Below, piece after piece: positions 22,664 through 34,949 of a DNA stretch of 64,000 bases. A program made the translations under genes and the position numbers. The DNA comes from Elephas maximus indicus (lineage: Eukaryota; Chordata; Mammalia; Proboscidea; Elephantidae): positions 46,290,608 through 46,354,607 of the forward strand of contig NC_064824.1 of assembly GCF_024166365.1 (NCBI RefSeq), written 5' to 3'. The notes below the pieces were generated by a model. It did not search any database, had not been told where the DNA came from, and saw only the letters and a program-made list of their open reading frames with translations. Positions within the stretch are counted from its first letter, which is position 1. The number at the start of each line of letters is the position of its first letter.

Positions 22664-23665
22664 CCCCAATTTACTCCAGGATAATTAAGAAATTAACTGA
22701 ATATCTATGACAGGAGGATTTCTACACAGAAAGCCCAAAAGACTCTTGGGGAGTGGTGATGTTCAATCCTACACTCTACCCAAACAGTCTCAGCTCTAGT
22801 GGTCTTACTTGTCAGTGCGCTAGGCCATGGCCAGGCCTGCTGAGGACCTAGAGTAAGTGTAAGTGAAAGAACTAAGAAGTGTGGCTGGTGCTGCAAGAAA
22901 TTCCTTCTATGGTAGTAGAATGGTGCTTGAGTGTGTATATGGCTACCTCAGGGTATCCCTCTGTAATAAAGCCACAGGCCGATGGGTCTAGGGCCTCTGA
23001 CATGGCAGGTTCCTCACTCCACATGGACCGTTGAATATCATGGAAGGAACCAGAGAACAACAGCCACTCACTTGGATCTTTAATCTCGTGTATATCTGCA
23101 CTGTTTGTTTGCTGGTTTGGTAGGAAAGAGAAGTGAAAACCAACTTAAAGTGAGACAGATTCATCATTCCTGCTAATCTTCAAAACCAGCTCAGCCTTTC
23201 TGGTGTGGCCTGGCTTTGTCAGTTACTGCTAGCTTCAGTCGAGTCATCACGGCTCTGTGGTACATTTTGATGAGTGAAAGAGATTACAAATATTCGTATA
23301 TTTGGATGCTTCCAAGAAGGCCAGGGCTTAGGTTCCTGGATAAAGCAGTGGAAAACCATGGGAACTAGAGTGGAAAAATCCCCAATCTCTCCACGTAACA
23401 TTTTCATGACTTATGAACTAGGGAGAGTGGCGTCTGCCCTACTTCCATGTTCAGACTTGAGATGACTGATAGTCAATAAGTTAAACACTATAAATGTGCT
23501 TTGTGAAAAATAAGGTATACCAAAGCGTAAGGACCATCCAGGTACATAAACTGTATAAGAGAAGGAAGCTGGAAAAAGGGATTAATGGCATTAATAACAC
23601 CAATTAGAGGCACCAATGACCAATTTTGACTGCTTCACAGTCTTAGGGGGACCGACAATACAGGG
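22664..23665. other. Single-copy stretch
   Basis: Several overlapping frames of about 62 codons on both strands (22705-23465), none with a recognisable motif. No feature supported. Confidence 0.4.
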
Positions 23666-23669
23666 AAGG

Positions 23670-23870
23670 TGTGAAGAACATGGGCTTGGTAGTGAGATGG
23701 GCCGTGGGTCAGAACCCAGCTCTGATCCTTATTAGTTGTTTGTCTGTGAGCAAATTAATTAATTCTTCTAACCCTCAGTTCTTTCATTGAGTAGAAAATA
23801 TCTACCTGGAAAAATGTAATTAATGATGATGTTAAGTAATTAACAAATAATAGGCATACAAGGAATAGTT
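23670..23870 (+). repeat. MIR relic
   Basis: GAACATGGGCTTGGTAGTG, GGGTCAGAACCCAGCTCTG, TTCTAACCCTCAGTTCTTTC: MIR core order. Confidence 0.7.
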
Positions 23871-24054
23871 TGGGGGGAAAAGAGAAAGTCAGCACTGTTT
23901 TATATGTATGCATTGTCCAGAGTCTTTTGTTAGAGAAGGACTTTGAAAGCTCTATCAGAAAAGACCTCTCTTTTGCGGTATAGATGGTAAGACCAACATG
24001 AATAAAGTTATACCAATAAACCCCAAAGACAGTTCATATAAAGCAAGTATCTAA

Positions 24055-24340
24055 AAAACTCAGATTCAGGAGCTACACAGCCTGGGTTTGATGCTCAGCT
24101 CTGCCACTTGGTAAATATGTGACTTAGGGCAAATTACTTAACCTCTCTGTGACTCAGTTTCCTCACCTATAAATTGAAAATAATAACCATATCTTTCTTA
24201 GAGTGTTGTTTAGATTATTGAATTATTGACCACATATAAAAAAAAAAATTTTTTTTTTTTTATAAAGAGCTTAGAACAGTGCTGGCACTTAGTAATGCTA
24301 TGTAATTGTTTGCTATGATTATTATTGTTATAACTGCTAT
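24055..24340 (+). repeat. MIR relic interrupted by an A11-T13 run
   Basis: Clear MIR: CACAGCCTGGGTTTGATGC, CTCTGCCACTTGGTAAATA, CTCTCTGTGACTCAGTTTCC, then AGAGCTTAGAACAGTGCTGG. At 24238-24261 an A11-T13 joint interrupts the expected ATATAAAGAGC sequence. Confidence 0.85.
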
Positions 24341-24359
24341 TACTATACTTATGTCTCTC

Positions 24360-24445
24360 AGTGATCAGATAGTGCCTTGAACATAAAAAAAAAAAAAAAC
24401 ATAGGAGGCAATTAATAAATATTTGTTGAAATGACTAAAAGGAAG
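24360..24445 (+). repeat. L2 3'-end relic
   Basis: GATAGTGCCTTGAACATA, an A run, then GCAATTAATAAATATTTG and TTGAAATGAC. Confidence 0.6.
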
Positions 24446-24702
24446 GAAGATGGGGGCAGTTGAATGGTAGGCGACAAGACCTGTGGCATCTATTATAAAT
24501 GATACTAATTTGGTTTTACCAGGAAACTACAGTGAATGAAGAAAATGCCATGACTACATTGAAGAGAAGCAGAAAATCTGTTCTTGCCCTCTCACTTAGA
24601 TGAGTAGCTATTCATATTCACAGAAAGTAAATCCTGGCTTTGCCACTTGCTAAATCACTGCTTTGTGCTAAAAATCCTCTGAAGTCTAGAATGGAGCCTC
24701 CT

Positions 24703-25425
24703 TTTCTTAATTTTGTTGTTGTGAGTGAAAACATACACAGCAAAACATTTGCCAATTCAACAGTTTCTACATGTATGGTGCAGTGACACTGATTACATTC
24801 TTCGAGTTGTGCGTTCTCATCCTCCTTTTGAATTGTTCCTCTCACATTAACATAAACCCATTGATCTCTAAGGTTCCTTATCTAATCTTTCAAGTTGCTG
24901 TTGTCACTTTGATCCCAGATGGATAGTTCTTAAAAGAGCATAATACTCAAGGCAGACATTTTTTACTAGTTAAGCTAAGCTATTGTTTGGAAACCCTGGT
25001 GGTGTAGTGGTTAAGTGTTACAGCTGCTAACCAAAAGGTCAGCAGTTCAAATCCACCAGGCACTCCTTGGAAACTCTATGGGGCAGTTCTACTCTGATCT
25101 ATAGGGTCACTATGAGTCAGAATCGACTCAATGGCAATGGGTTTGGTTTTTCTCTTGTTTTATTGTTTGGTGTTAAGAAGACTTCAGGGGATATTTTTGG
25201 CTTAAGGTTTAAAAATTATCTCAGGCAATAGTTTCAGGGCTTCATACAGCTCCATGGCTCCAGAAAGCTTGGAGTTGAAGAAAATTTTAAATTCAGTTCT
25301 CTATTTTCCCCCTTTTGATCAGGATTCTTCTACAGAAGCTTTGATCAAAATATTCATTAATGGTAGCCAGGCACCATCCAGTTCTTCTGGTCTCATGCAC
25401 TGCTACTGTGGGGAGGGAAGGTCCT
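24703..25425 (-). mobile_element. L1 3'UTR, type A, split by a SINE
   Basis: The reverse of the 3'UTR seen at 33.0-34.3 and 46-46.7 kb. On plus it reads CATACACAGCAAAACATTTG, CAATTCAACAGTTTCTACATG, ATTACATTCTTCGAGTTGTG, then after the SINE AAGAAGACTTCAGGGGATAT, TTTTGATCAGGATTCTTCT and GGCACCATCCAGTTCTTCTG. No ORF2 is present. Confidence 0.8.
24991..25160 (+). mobile_element. AfroSINE, full-length, inserted in the L1 3'UTR
   Basis: Flanked by a perfect 10-bp duplication TATTGTTTGG at 24981-24990 and 25161-25170. Shows the full layout: A-box-like TGGTGTAGTGG at 25000-25010, B-box-like GTTCAAATCC at 25045-25054, body, and a tail ending in a T-rich stretch. The A and B boxes form the internal RNA polymerase III promoter expected of tRNA-derived SINEs. 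Confidence 0.95.
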
Positions 25426-28212
25426 ACCAGTGAGACCTCACGAAACCCATTTGATTTCAACTATTCTAGCTTCATTTTCAGCTATTTTCTATATTGATGT
25501 TTCACTACTTTAAAAAGGGTTTTTTTGTTTTTTGTTTTTTTTTAATCAATGCACTAACTGAATCAAGAGAAGATAATACAGAGGTAGCTACCTTTTAGGA
25601 TTTCTAGTTCAGCTGACCCAGACCTATTATATCATGCCATTTTCTGGTAGGTATGGGTAGAGCAATGTGTGAATTATCCTCTGAGTTAAAAAATCAACCA
25701 AATGACATGCTTGTCTTAAATACTTTTCATGGTGCCCTCTCCTTACTTTTTATTTCTTACTGTCCTTTTGTCCACCAGTTATGCTACACATTTTCTTTTT
25801 ATGTATTTTATGGCTGCTGGGGTTACTTTTAGAGGGATATTATAAGACTGGAGAGAAATTAATGCATCAAGGGACTTCAAGCAGAAAAATCCATCTGACC
25901 TGGTGACAGTTGGTAAGCATTAGAGAAAATCTCATTTACTTGAGAACCATAAGTTTGGCAATTTCATTTCAGCTTACTTCGCTGCCCTTCCCAAAGCTCC
26001 AAGTTCAATCAGACAGAGGAGGAAAGAGCAACTTCACTGAATTTGGTCAGAGAGAGAACTCTGAAGCCCACAGCAAGGCTGTCCAGGGGAAAGGAGCTGT
26101 AAGAAACCTATGTCATTGTTGCTGGTCCAAATTTGACTTGCCCACACTCTATTCCACTTTAATGAAAACTCGAAGCTGTGTTACAGATTTTCCTTTGCCA
26201 CTGATGGATGGGGAGTATTGCTGCATGAGAAGGCACAAATTCTTCCTGCCTTTTTCTACTTCTATTTGCTTTATTGGGTGCCTCATCTGAACCACTTACA
26301 ATTGTTTTATGATGAAGGCTGCATTCCAGCTCATCTTGAAACAGAATGTGCTATTTCAAATGGATAGGGCCAAGGGAAGGATATTAGGGAGGAAAACTGG
26401 AATTTGTCCTCTAGGGAGGAAAACTGGAAACCAGACAGAAAGGGAAGGAAACTCTGGTTATTCATGAAAGGAGACCAAGACAATGAAAAGTGAGCACGAC
26501 AGATCCAGTCAGCAGCTGGGTCATCTGCTTGAAGCTCTGTGATCTTGTCTCTAATCACAGGGCAGAGGGGACCAGGGGCTGGTGCTGGGCTGGGCACAAT
26601 TCTGTGCTTTGAAGGTGTTGACAGACACTAGCAGTTTCACCAGGTAGAGTGATGAAGCTGCTCTCTTTGGATGGCCTTTGACCTGAGTCTTGTTCTTTGT
26701 TTTTAGTTTTCCACCTCGCCCAACTTTAACTCTTGCAAACAGGCCTGAGGAATGGTTCAACCCTTCTTAATCTAATCAATCCAATTGAAGAACTCAAATT
26801 GGGACAAGTTCCATTTCTATGAGAAAGTCAGTTTTAGCTTTGCTCTACCATGATGTCACTATCTTTCTGGAGTATTGCACTTTTCTTACTGAGTTTCCTA
26901 AAAGAGGCACTTAAAAGAAAAAAAATAGATTTCAAATCAAATTATCTAATATTTTACAGTATCACCGAGATAACTTTGAATTTTGAGGAAAAAATGTAAT
27001 AACTTGGTTTTGTTTGTCTTGAGGTGTGGTTTAAATTTAAGAAACAACTTATTGTTTGTATAGTTGTGTACCTATTAGACGCTTAGGCCTGTTTTAATTA
27101 TTATGGTATGCCAAAGAGTTTCAATATTCTTTGTTCACAAGAAGTTTAAAATCTAGTTGAGGAAACAAAATAGGCTCAAATAGCAATTAGTGAGAGGATA
27201 ATGTGATAATTAACTATATTTTAATACTGACAAAATAAAGCAATAAAGCGTCAAGTATAGAGAACAGGGTAGGGTAGAATCGGGGTTAATTGCATAGTAC
27301 AGATTAAAAAGGCAAAAGCAGTAACTTTGTTAGGAAACCACTGAGGAGGCAGCTCTTGGGCAGGCTTCAGAAAGTCTTATTCGCTTCTCAGCTGTATTAT
27401 ATTGCTCTGAGACCAGTTATGATTCTTGATATCAGACCCTATTTAATTATCCTAGTGTCTGGGAAGAACAAGAATCTACCAAAATTTCTATACTGTGTTA
27501 GGCTGAATTTGAGGGTTACTGAGAGAGAGGGTTTACCACAGGGAAAGAGGCACCAATTTAAGCTTTCACCAGACAGCTTTTATCCCAGTGACTAAAGTAA
27601 TTTTTCTATCTTAAAGATATTTCACAGCTTTTGTTAAAATATCTAACAATATTCGTGAAGACTAACGACAGAGGGCTTTCAAAGAGTAGATTTCATTACA
27701 TGAGTTTATTTACCATCAGCCATGTTACTACTTTAAGTGGCATAAAAAGCTGGACTCTTCATCTCACAAGCTCAAAGCCCTGAGGTGTATAACCACTTGC
27801 ATTTGAGTAATAAGTATCCTTCTTTAGCTGTTTTGTACCCCAAAGATAGCAATCTGAGTGACATTGCTTAAGGAGACCTTTCCAACCCTTCCAAAAATTT
27901 CACGTTTGTTAATGCCAAATGCTACCTACAAAACCACAGGGGGATTATCTCTTATAATAGTCTTTTCTTAGACTATATCTTGTCTCATTGCCTTTGGCAC
28001 CTTTTCCAGCAGGGGCTTCTTGGTAAGCTCAAGTTTATTATAAGAGATCTAATGGGATTTCTGTAAAAGTCATAATTAAGCTTACATTTCCAATGTGTGA
28101 AATGGGTAGGAACAGAGTTGCTTGAATGCTTTTTTTCATCTGAAACTGTTAAACCATACACAGATTACTTGATGGACTGTCAGAAACCACCAGCATTCTT
28201 CAGACTACACTA
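25426..28212. other. Long single-copy stretch
   Basis: No young repeat recognised. The longest frame is 126 codons at 25910-26290 on plus, without a recognisable motif. A short direct repeat, TAGGGAGGAAAACTGGA, occurs near 26387-26403 and 26412-26428. No gene supported. Confidence 0.45.
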
Positions 28213-28428
28213 TGAGGAGTCCCTGGATGGTGAAAATGGTTAAAGTTCTCGGCTGCCAACTGAAAGGTTGATGGTCCCGCTCCACCCAGAGGTGCCTCAG
28301 AAGAAAGGCCTGGTAATCTACTTAAAAAAATCTGCCATTTGAAAGCCCTATGGAGCACAGTCCTAGTCTGACACACATGGGGTCGCCATGAGTCAGAACT
28401 GACTCAATGGCAACTGGTTTTGGTTATG
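28213..28428 (+). mobile_element. AfroSINE, CCTGGGTGG subtype
   Basis: Head GGAGTCCCTGGATGGTGAAA, body CCACCCAGAGGTGCCTCAG, CTGACACACATGGGGTCGCC, tail ATGAGTCAGAACTGACTC. Possible short duplication TATGAG at both edges. Confidence 0.9.
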
Positions 28429-29705
28429 AGAAACACTGCCCTAGAGTCATTAAAGGAATGGGATACATTGTTTAAAAAGGGCACAAGATGGAGACTTGGT
28501 ACTTCGTGGATAGAAGAGGGATGGGGTCTGACCCTGGACAAAGAAATAAGGTGGCCACAACACAATATTCTAAAGATGGCAGAACCTCGGAAAGAATGAC
28601 TGTGTCTGTGGAAGTAGGAGCCAAGCACCACAGATTTGGGGGTCTTAGCAAAGATCACTTCTTTGGGCTTGATGGGTGTGTAAAGGATTAATTGAGGAAC
28701 TATAAGAAGTAGCAATTGTTTCATATACCCTTAAGGGCTACCCTTAAAGGCCTGTGAAAGAAAAACCCCACCCGAACTGAGGTATCCTCCATTGTCCTGG
28801 ATGACATACGTTTGTGGTTCTTGTGAGCTCCAAGGGTGGGAATGTAGCACTGATAACAAGACTTACTGCCAACCTTGGTGAGGGGATGTTGGAAGCAGAT
28901 TTAATTTGATATAGAAAAACTAAGAAACATAAATGTTATATTCCTGAAGCTGTGGGGTAATTCAGATCTGTTACAAGTCTCCAAAAGAAGCCCATTGAAA
29001 GAGAGACCTATGGGATGTATTGGAATGTAAACCAACTACAAATTACCTAAGCAATGTACCCATTTAATAAAATGGAAAAAGAAAAACTGTAAGTGAACAT
29101 GTATTTATTGAAATTCATCACTTTCTGAGCAAAGGTGACCTTTAACACTTTGAATACTTCTCTGGAATTTCATTAACTGAATATGGGGCATTTCGAAGAC
29201 TCTCAGAAGCCCTGGGCACTCTTACTGGTGGAGCTCCCACTCACATCATATCAAACATATTAAAATGAGCCGACAACCCACATTTAATAAAATGCGTACA
29301 GTAATGTAAGAGTTGAGTTGCACAGTTTGCTATGTGCTTTTTTAGGAATGAAAGCATTAGTTTTAATTTTGTAATTTCCTTTTTTTGTATTTAGAACCAA
29401 TCAATTTTTTTTTCCATGTCTTAATCATTTTTACAGGCCCTGGAAATCTTGAAGACCCCAGCAATTGTACCTAAGATTGTAGTAGATTAAATGACTTTCC
29501 CACACATAGAGCTAATGGTCAGGTGAATGTTTTCTGTTGCAACTGACTTGTCCTACTGCTCCTCATAAAATCAGCAGAGTTTGCAAAGTGAGGTGGCCTT
29601 AAGCCAGTGTCACAATCTATTACTTAACATGATGCAACCCTTACCTTTCCAGATGAACTGCAAGCTTATTTAATTTTAGTGGAAGAAATGTGAACAATTT
29701 TGTCT
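28429..29705. other. Single-copy stretch
   Basis: Overlapping frames at 28404-28724 (minus) and 28488-28691 (plus) have no recognisable motif. No repeat assigned. Confidence 0.4.
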
Positions 29706-29718
29706 CCAAAGTGTCTAT

Positions 29719-29881
29719 GAAGAACCCATTGCTGTCACATCGATTCTGACTCATAGCGACCCTGTGGGACAAAGTAGAACTGCCCCGTAGGGTTTTCAAG
29801 GAGCACCTGGTGGATTCGAACTGGCGACCTTTTAGTTAGTTATCAGCTGAACTCTTAACCACTATGCCAGTAGGGTTTCCC
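29719..29881 (-). mobile_element. AfroSINE, full-length short form
   Basis: Flanked by a 13-bp duplication with one mismatch: CCAAAGTGTCTAT at 29706-29718 and CCAAAGTGTCCAT at 29882-29894. Confidence 0.94.
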
Positions 29882-30274
29882 CCAAAGTGTCCATAAGGAG
29901 GTAGAAAATAAAAGTTTTTATAATAGTATGAATAAATTGAATCAGTGGTTGATATTTCATGGCTTTCAAATGCCAAGGCATTATTATTTGAGCAAATATG
30001 TTTTTATAAGCATATGAAACCTCTCCTTTTCCTTGGATGGTTTGGGGTAGCTTGAAACAGTGGGATAATGGTGAGAACACTGAAAACAGAGAGAAGAAAA
30101 TTGTTTTTGTTTTACTTCTCTCACTAAAGGATTTTGTGACCTTCACTGTGTCTCTTGCCCCCTCTAAGCCTTAGTTACCTCCTTTGTTTACTGAATGATT
30201 TGAAGCAGACAGGTATTTCCTAAACTTTGGTCATTTGTAAAGCACTTACATAATTTTCACCATTATGAGAAAAA

Positions 30275-30490
30275 CGTACCATGCTAACACTAATCACAAG
30301 AAAGCTGGAGTAGCTATATTAATTTCAGACAAAGAAGACTTCAGATCAAGGAAAATTATCAGGAATGAAAAGGGGCCTAACATAATGATAAAAGGACCAA
30401 TTTCCCCAAGAATAAATAACAATTCTTAATGTGTAGGTGCCTAACACAAAGGGATGAAGATCTACACAAAGGAATCAAGAGAACCAAAAA
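30275..30490 (+). mobile_element. L1 ORF2 fragment
   Basis: Reads AAAGCTGGAGTAGCTATATT, AATTTCAGACAAAGAAGAC, GATAAAAGGACCAATTTCC and GTGTAGGTGCCTAACAC, the stretch of L1 ORF2 that also appears at 34.36-34.6 kb. Decayed. Confidence 0.65.
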
Positions 30491-30914
30491 AGATAACAAT
30501 GTGGATAAATACATAAGACTCTTTTCCTAGTATTTTAAAAAACTCTAAACTCATAAATACCTCTAATATTTAAATAAATAATTGTTTTAACAAAAATAAT
30601 AACGAAGTAGTGTGGGGTTTTTAATACAAATAGAAGTAAAATATACTACAACAATAGAACAAAGGCTGGAGACAACCTTGCCGTTGTCAATTTCTTACAT
30701 ATGAAGTGGTATTATATCAATTTAAGGTGGACTTTGATAAGTTAAAGATGTAAACTATAAGCCCAAAACCACCTCTAAAGAGAAGCAAATCACAGAGTTA
30801 TTTCTAAGTAAATGAACAGAGGAAAAAAATGGGATCATAAAAAATACCAATCCAAAATGAGGCAAAAAAAAAAAAAACAAAACAGGAAAAAGGGACAAAT
30901 AGAAAACAAATAGC
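30491..30914. other. AT-rich unrecognised stretch
   Basis: A-rich sequence, including an A13 run near 30865. Possibly further decayed L1. No supported call. Confidence 0.35.
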
Positions 30915-31185
30915 AAGTGTCTTAGGCTGGGCTCTCTAGAGAAGCAAAACCAGTAAAGCATATAAGCATATATAGAGAGAGAGATTTATATCAACGAAAT
31001 GGCTCATGCGGTCATAGAGGCTGAAAGTCCCAAGTCCTTGGGTCAGAATAGAGGTGTCTCCTGATTCACGTAGCCACAGGGCCTGGCAAACCCAAGATCA
31101 ACAGGTCTGAAAGCAGGAGTGTTGCTCACAGGCTGTGAAGATAGATGAATTCCAAGATAGACCAATGCAACTTACTTGTGCCTTC
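30915..31185 (+). mobile_element. LTR-like or related dispersed repeat, unassigned
   Basis: Reads GGCTGGGCTCTCTAGAGAAG, AGAGAGAGATTTATATCAAC, GCTCATGCGGTCATAGAGG and GATTCACGTAGCCACAGGG. A familiar dispersed arrangement that I cannot name safely. It borders the minus-strand retroviral relic but is not shown to be its LTR. Confidence 0.4.
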
Positions 31186-32310
31186 AGGTCCTGCTTGGGC
31201 CCAATGTCATATATACTACTTCCATTTAATGATGGAGTGCTGCTGTGCATGTCCAGCTTTATGACTCTCTGGGTCAGGCAACACCCAGTTCATGACGGGC
31301 AGCTCAGGCCACATGGTGACTTGGTGGCCCATGGTTAACTGTTCAGTCTCTACTAAGGCTCAGTAACAAGCCAAAAGCTGTCTCTCAAAAGGAGAGTAGT
31401 TATCTGCAGAGGATGGTAGGGCTTTGCTCCAAAATCCTAAGGGTCTATGCTGTGATTCATCAATAGAGGCCTGCCAAAGACTCCAAATAGCATCTCTATC
31501 TGCCACTGACACTTCAAGCACTATTGGATCAGCTGGATCATATGGTCCAAGGAGCAGAGTGACTTACACAGCAGCCTGAACATAGCAGAGCCTTCTCTTG
31601 TTCTGGGACCCACTCAAAACTAGCAGCTTTTTGAGTCCCTTGATAAGTAGGCCTGAGTAGCACACTCAAATAAGGAATATGTTGCCTCCAAAATCCAAAG
31701 AGGCCCACTAAGTGTTGTGCCTCCTTTTTAGTTGTGGGAGGAGCCAAATGCAATAACTTATCCTTTGCTTCAGAAGGAATATCTTGACATACCCCATACC
31801 ACTGAACCCCTAGCCATTTCACTGAGGTGGAAGATGCCTGAATTTTTGTGGGATTAATTTCCCATCCCCTAGCATGCAAATGTTTTACTAATAAGGCCAA
31901 AGTCATTGACACTTCTTCCTTACTAGGTCCAATCAGCATAATGTCAATAATGTAATGAATCAGTATGATGTCTTGTGGAAGGGAAAGGCAATCAAGGTCC
32001 CTGCAGACTAAATTATGACACAGGGCTGGAGAGTTGATGTAGCTCTGAGGTAGGCAACTGAAGTGTATTGCTGGCTTTGCCAGCTGAAGGTAAACTGCTT
32101 CTGATGGTCCTTCAAAATAGGAATGAAGAAAAAGGCATTGGTACCAAGGCAGGTCTGGTACTTCAACTTGATTTAGTGTAGGCCACTGTGTAATCCATGC
32201 TTCAGTGACCCAACCAAATAAACTATTAAATCTTTTCCTAACTTCTCGAACTGAAACATTGAATGAAGAATCAGTGTTTAGTGGGCCCATATCAATAAAC
32301 TCAGACTTAT
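31186..32310 (-). pseudogene. Endogenous retrovirus pol relic (RT), class I/gamma-like
   Basis: The minus-strand frame at 31538-32383 (281 codons) covers RT palm to connection. Visible motifs include INSPALCHNLVCRDLDCL, then YIIDIMLIG where the family has the catalytic YxDD box (the first aspartate is replaced, so catalysis is lost), GWEINPTKIQ, VKWLGVQWYG and HLVGLFGFWRQ. Its first 25 or so residues come from antisense L1 sequence, so the frame's apparent start is accidental. The RT fingers are missing, and RNase H-like sequence may extend to about 31186. No LTR, gag or env accompanies it. Long for a relic but not functional. Confidence 0.85.
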
Positions 32311-32317
32311 CTATCTT

Positions 32318-34318
32318 TATCCACTGTTGGTGGGAATTCGAAGCGGTACAGCCTTTGTGGAAAACAGTGTGGCAGTTCCTCAAAAAACTAAAAATAGGAC
32401 TACCATATGACTTAGCAATTCCACTCCTAGGTATATACCCAAGGACTTAAAAGCAGAGACTCAAAAAGAGATTTTTACACCAATGTTCATTGCAGCACTA
32501 TTTGCAATAGCCAAAAGGTGGAAAAAACCTAAATGCCCATCAACAGATGAATGCATAAATAAAATGTGGTACATATATACAACAGACTACTACTCAGCTA
32601 GTAGGAGAAATGAAGTCTTGATACATGCTACAGTATGGATGGAGCTTGCAGATATTACACTTAGTGAAATAAGCCAATCACAAAAGGAGAAATATTGCAA
32701 AACCTCACTTATATAAAAAGACAAGAAAAGGCAAATGTATAGAGAACAAAGTTTATTAGTGTTTACCAGAGGCAGGAGGGAGAGGGTTACGGGGGGTTAA
32801 CAATGATGGAAAAATAGCATTGATTAAAGGTAGGGTTGAACAGCCGATTATTGTAATTGCTGTCTGTAAATTATACACCTATAAAAAGTTGAATTGGCAA
32901 AGCTGTGTGATTGATATATTTGCAACGACAAAAAAAAAAAAAGAGTAGCTGCTAAGGCTGCTTATGCACAACCAAAAACTTCGTGGGATTTGTTTCTTTG
33001 GTTTGGAGGTTTAGGGTCATGGTATCAAGGGACATCCCAGTTAATTGGCCTAATAATGTGTTTAGTGCTATTGTTCTATCCCCTAGTTTGTTAAATAGTG
33101 CCCGGAGTCTTAAAAGATTGCAGGTGGCTACCCAAGACACAACAATTGGTTTCTATTCACCTGGAGCAACAGAAGAAGAAGGAGTGTCAGGAATAGGAAA
33201 AGGATGTGGAATGTGTGGCTAATTGCTTCTGTGCCCAGCTAACATTGCTGAACATTTTGATCAAAGATTCCATAGAAGAACCCTGATCAAAAAGGGTAGA
33301 ATGTAGACCATAAATTCAAATTTTCATGAACTCTAGGCTTTCTGAAGCCTTGGAAGGTAGATGAATCCCTGAAACTACTACCCTGAGATAATTTTTAAAC
33401 CTTATACCAAAAATTTCCCCTGAGAAAGATTAGTTCAAAGGACTAATGGACCACATCTCCCATGGCCACCACCAGACTGAGTCCAGTACAACAAGTTGGT
33501 GCCTGGCTACCATCACTGACTACTGTGACAGGGATCACAATAGAGGCTCCGGACAGAGCTGGTGAAAAATGTAGAACAAAATTCTAACTCAGAAAGAAAG
33601 ACCAGACTTGCTGCCCTGTCAGAGACTGGAGAAACCCAGAGAGTATGGCCCCTGGACAACGTTTCAGCTCAGTAATGAGGTCACTCCTGAGGTTAACCCT
33701 TCAACCAAGATTAGACAAGCCCATAAAATGAAACGAGACTAAATGGGCACACTAGCTCAGAGGCAAGAACTAGAAGGCAGGAGGGGACAGGAAAGCTGGT
33801 AATAAGGAACCCAGGGTTGAGAAGGGAGAGTGTTGACATGTCGTGGCGTTGTTAACCAAAGTCATAAAACAATATGTGTACTGTTTAATGAGGAACTGGT
33901 TTGTTTTGTAAACCTTCATCTAAAGTACAATAATAAATATATATATATCCCCTGAAGTCTTCTTAAAACCAAATAGTTTAGCTTAACTATAAAAAATGTC
34001 TCCCTTGAGCATTATACTCCTTTAAGAACAATAGTTTAGCTTAACGAGTAATAAAGGTCTGCCTTGAGAATTATGCTTTTTTTAGAACTATTTTTCTATA
34101 TGGTTTCGAATTGTCAACAGCAATTCAAAAGAGTAGGCAGGAACCTCAGGGGGTAGTGAGTTTATGTTCATGGGGAAGGAATAACTCAGACAAGAAGGGC
34201 AAGAATGTTTGCACAACTCGAAGAATGTAATCAGTATCACTAAATTGTACATATAGAAACTGTTGAATTGGGGGACGTTTTGCTGTGTATACTCTCAACA
34301 ACAACAAAATAAATAAAA
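32318..34318 (+). mobile_element. L1, type A: end of ORF2 and 3'UTR
   Basis: Begins inside the ORF2 C-terminal part. Broken frames at 32205-32716 give [53 protein letters not shown] and WYIYTTDYYSASR, the classic L1 C-terminus. After a stop at about 32715 comes a 3'UTR of over 1 kb, ending near 34318 (CTCAACAACAACAAAATAA). It is interrupted at 33428-33947 by a second L1 3'UTR. The 5' part of the element is missing. Confidence 0.85.
33428..33947 (+). mobile_element. L1 3'UTR, type B, nested in the type A L1
   Basis: Matches the 15.2 kb copy (GACTAATGGACCACATCTCC to GAGGAACTGGTTTGTTTTG, ending in an AT repeat). The host sequence TCCCCTGA is duplicated on both sides (just before 33427 and at about 33948-33956, before AGTCTTCTT). 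The undisturbed order can be read in the 46.4 kb type A copy. Confidence 0.85.
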
Positions 34319-34359
34319 CTTAGGAAAAAAACTAAAAAGAATGAAAAAAGTGATACTTT

Positions 34360-34945
34360 CTATTAACAGTGATGAAAAGGTAGTTGGATTGGCTGTATTA
34401 ATATCAGACAAAGTAGGTATCAAAGGAAAGACTATCACTATGGATAAAATAATGTGGACTTCATTATGGCAAAGCGGTCAATTCAACAAGAGAACATATC
34501 AATCCTAAATATTTATAAACCTAATAATAAAGCTTCAAAATACATGAAGACAAACTGATAGAAATATAAGGATAAATAGACAAATCCACAATTATAATCT
34601 GGATCTCACCACCCTTTTCCATAGATCTAGTTGGCAGAAATTCAGCAAGTAAACTTGAACAGTGCTCTCAACCAACTTGACCTGGTTGACATTCATAGAA
34701 CTTTCTACCCATCTACAGCAGGACACATATTCTTTTCCTTTTCAAGTGTACACAGAATGTTCACCAAGGTAAACCATACTCTGGGCCAGAAAATGAGTCT
34801 CAATAAATTAAAAAGGATTCAAATTATATACAGTATGTTCCCTGACCACAAGGGAATTACAATAGAAATCGGCAACAGAAAGGTCTGGAAATCTCCAAAT
34901 ATTTGGAAGCTAAATAATCCACTTCTATATTCTTTGCCAACATGA
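34360..34945 (+). mobile_element. L1 ORF2 fragment (endonuclease to linker)
   Basis: The plus frame at 34631-34945 reads LNQLDLVDIHRTFYPSTAG, VNHTLGQKMSLNKLKRIQI and KVWKSPNIWKLNNPLLYSL, the end of the L1 endonuclease domain and the start of the linker. The catalytic N-terminal part is absent. It abuts the RTE fragment at 34.95 kb. Confidence 0.82.
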
Positions 34946-34949
34946 TAAT

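Noticed and set aside
25910..26290. A 126-codon plus frame in unique DNA
   Set aside because: No motif, no splice or promoter context, and a length within chance expectation for 64 kb.
31538..32383. The 281-codon frame as a functional, domesticated retroviral protein
   Set aside because: The catalytic box has lost an aspartate, the fingers are missing, and the apparent N-terminus is read from antisense L1. Domestication is not supported by the sequence alone.
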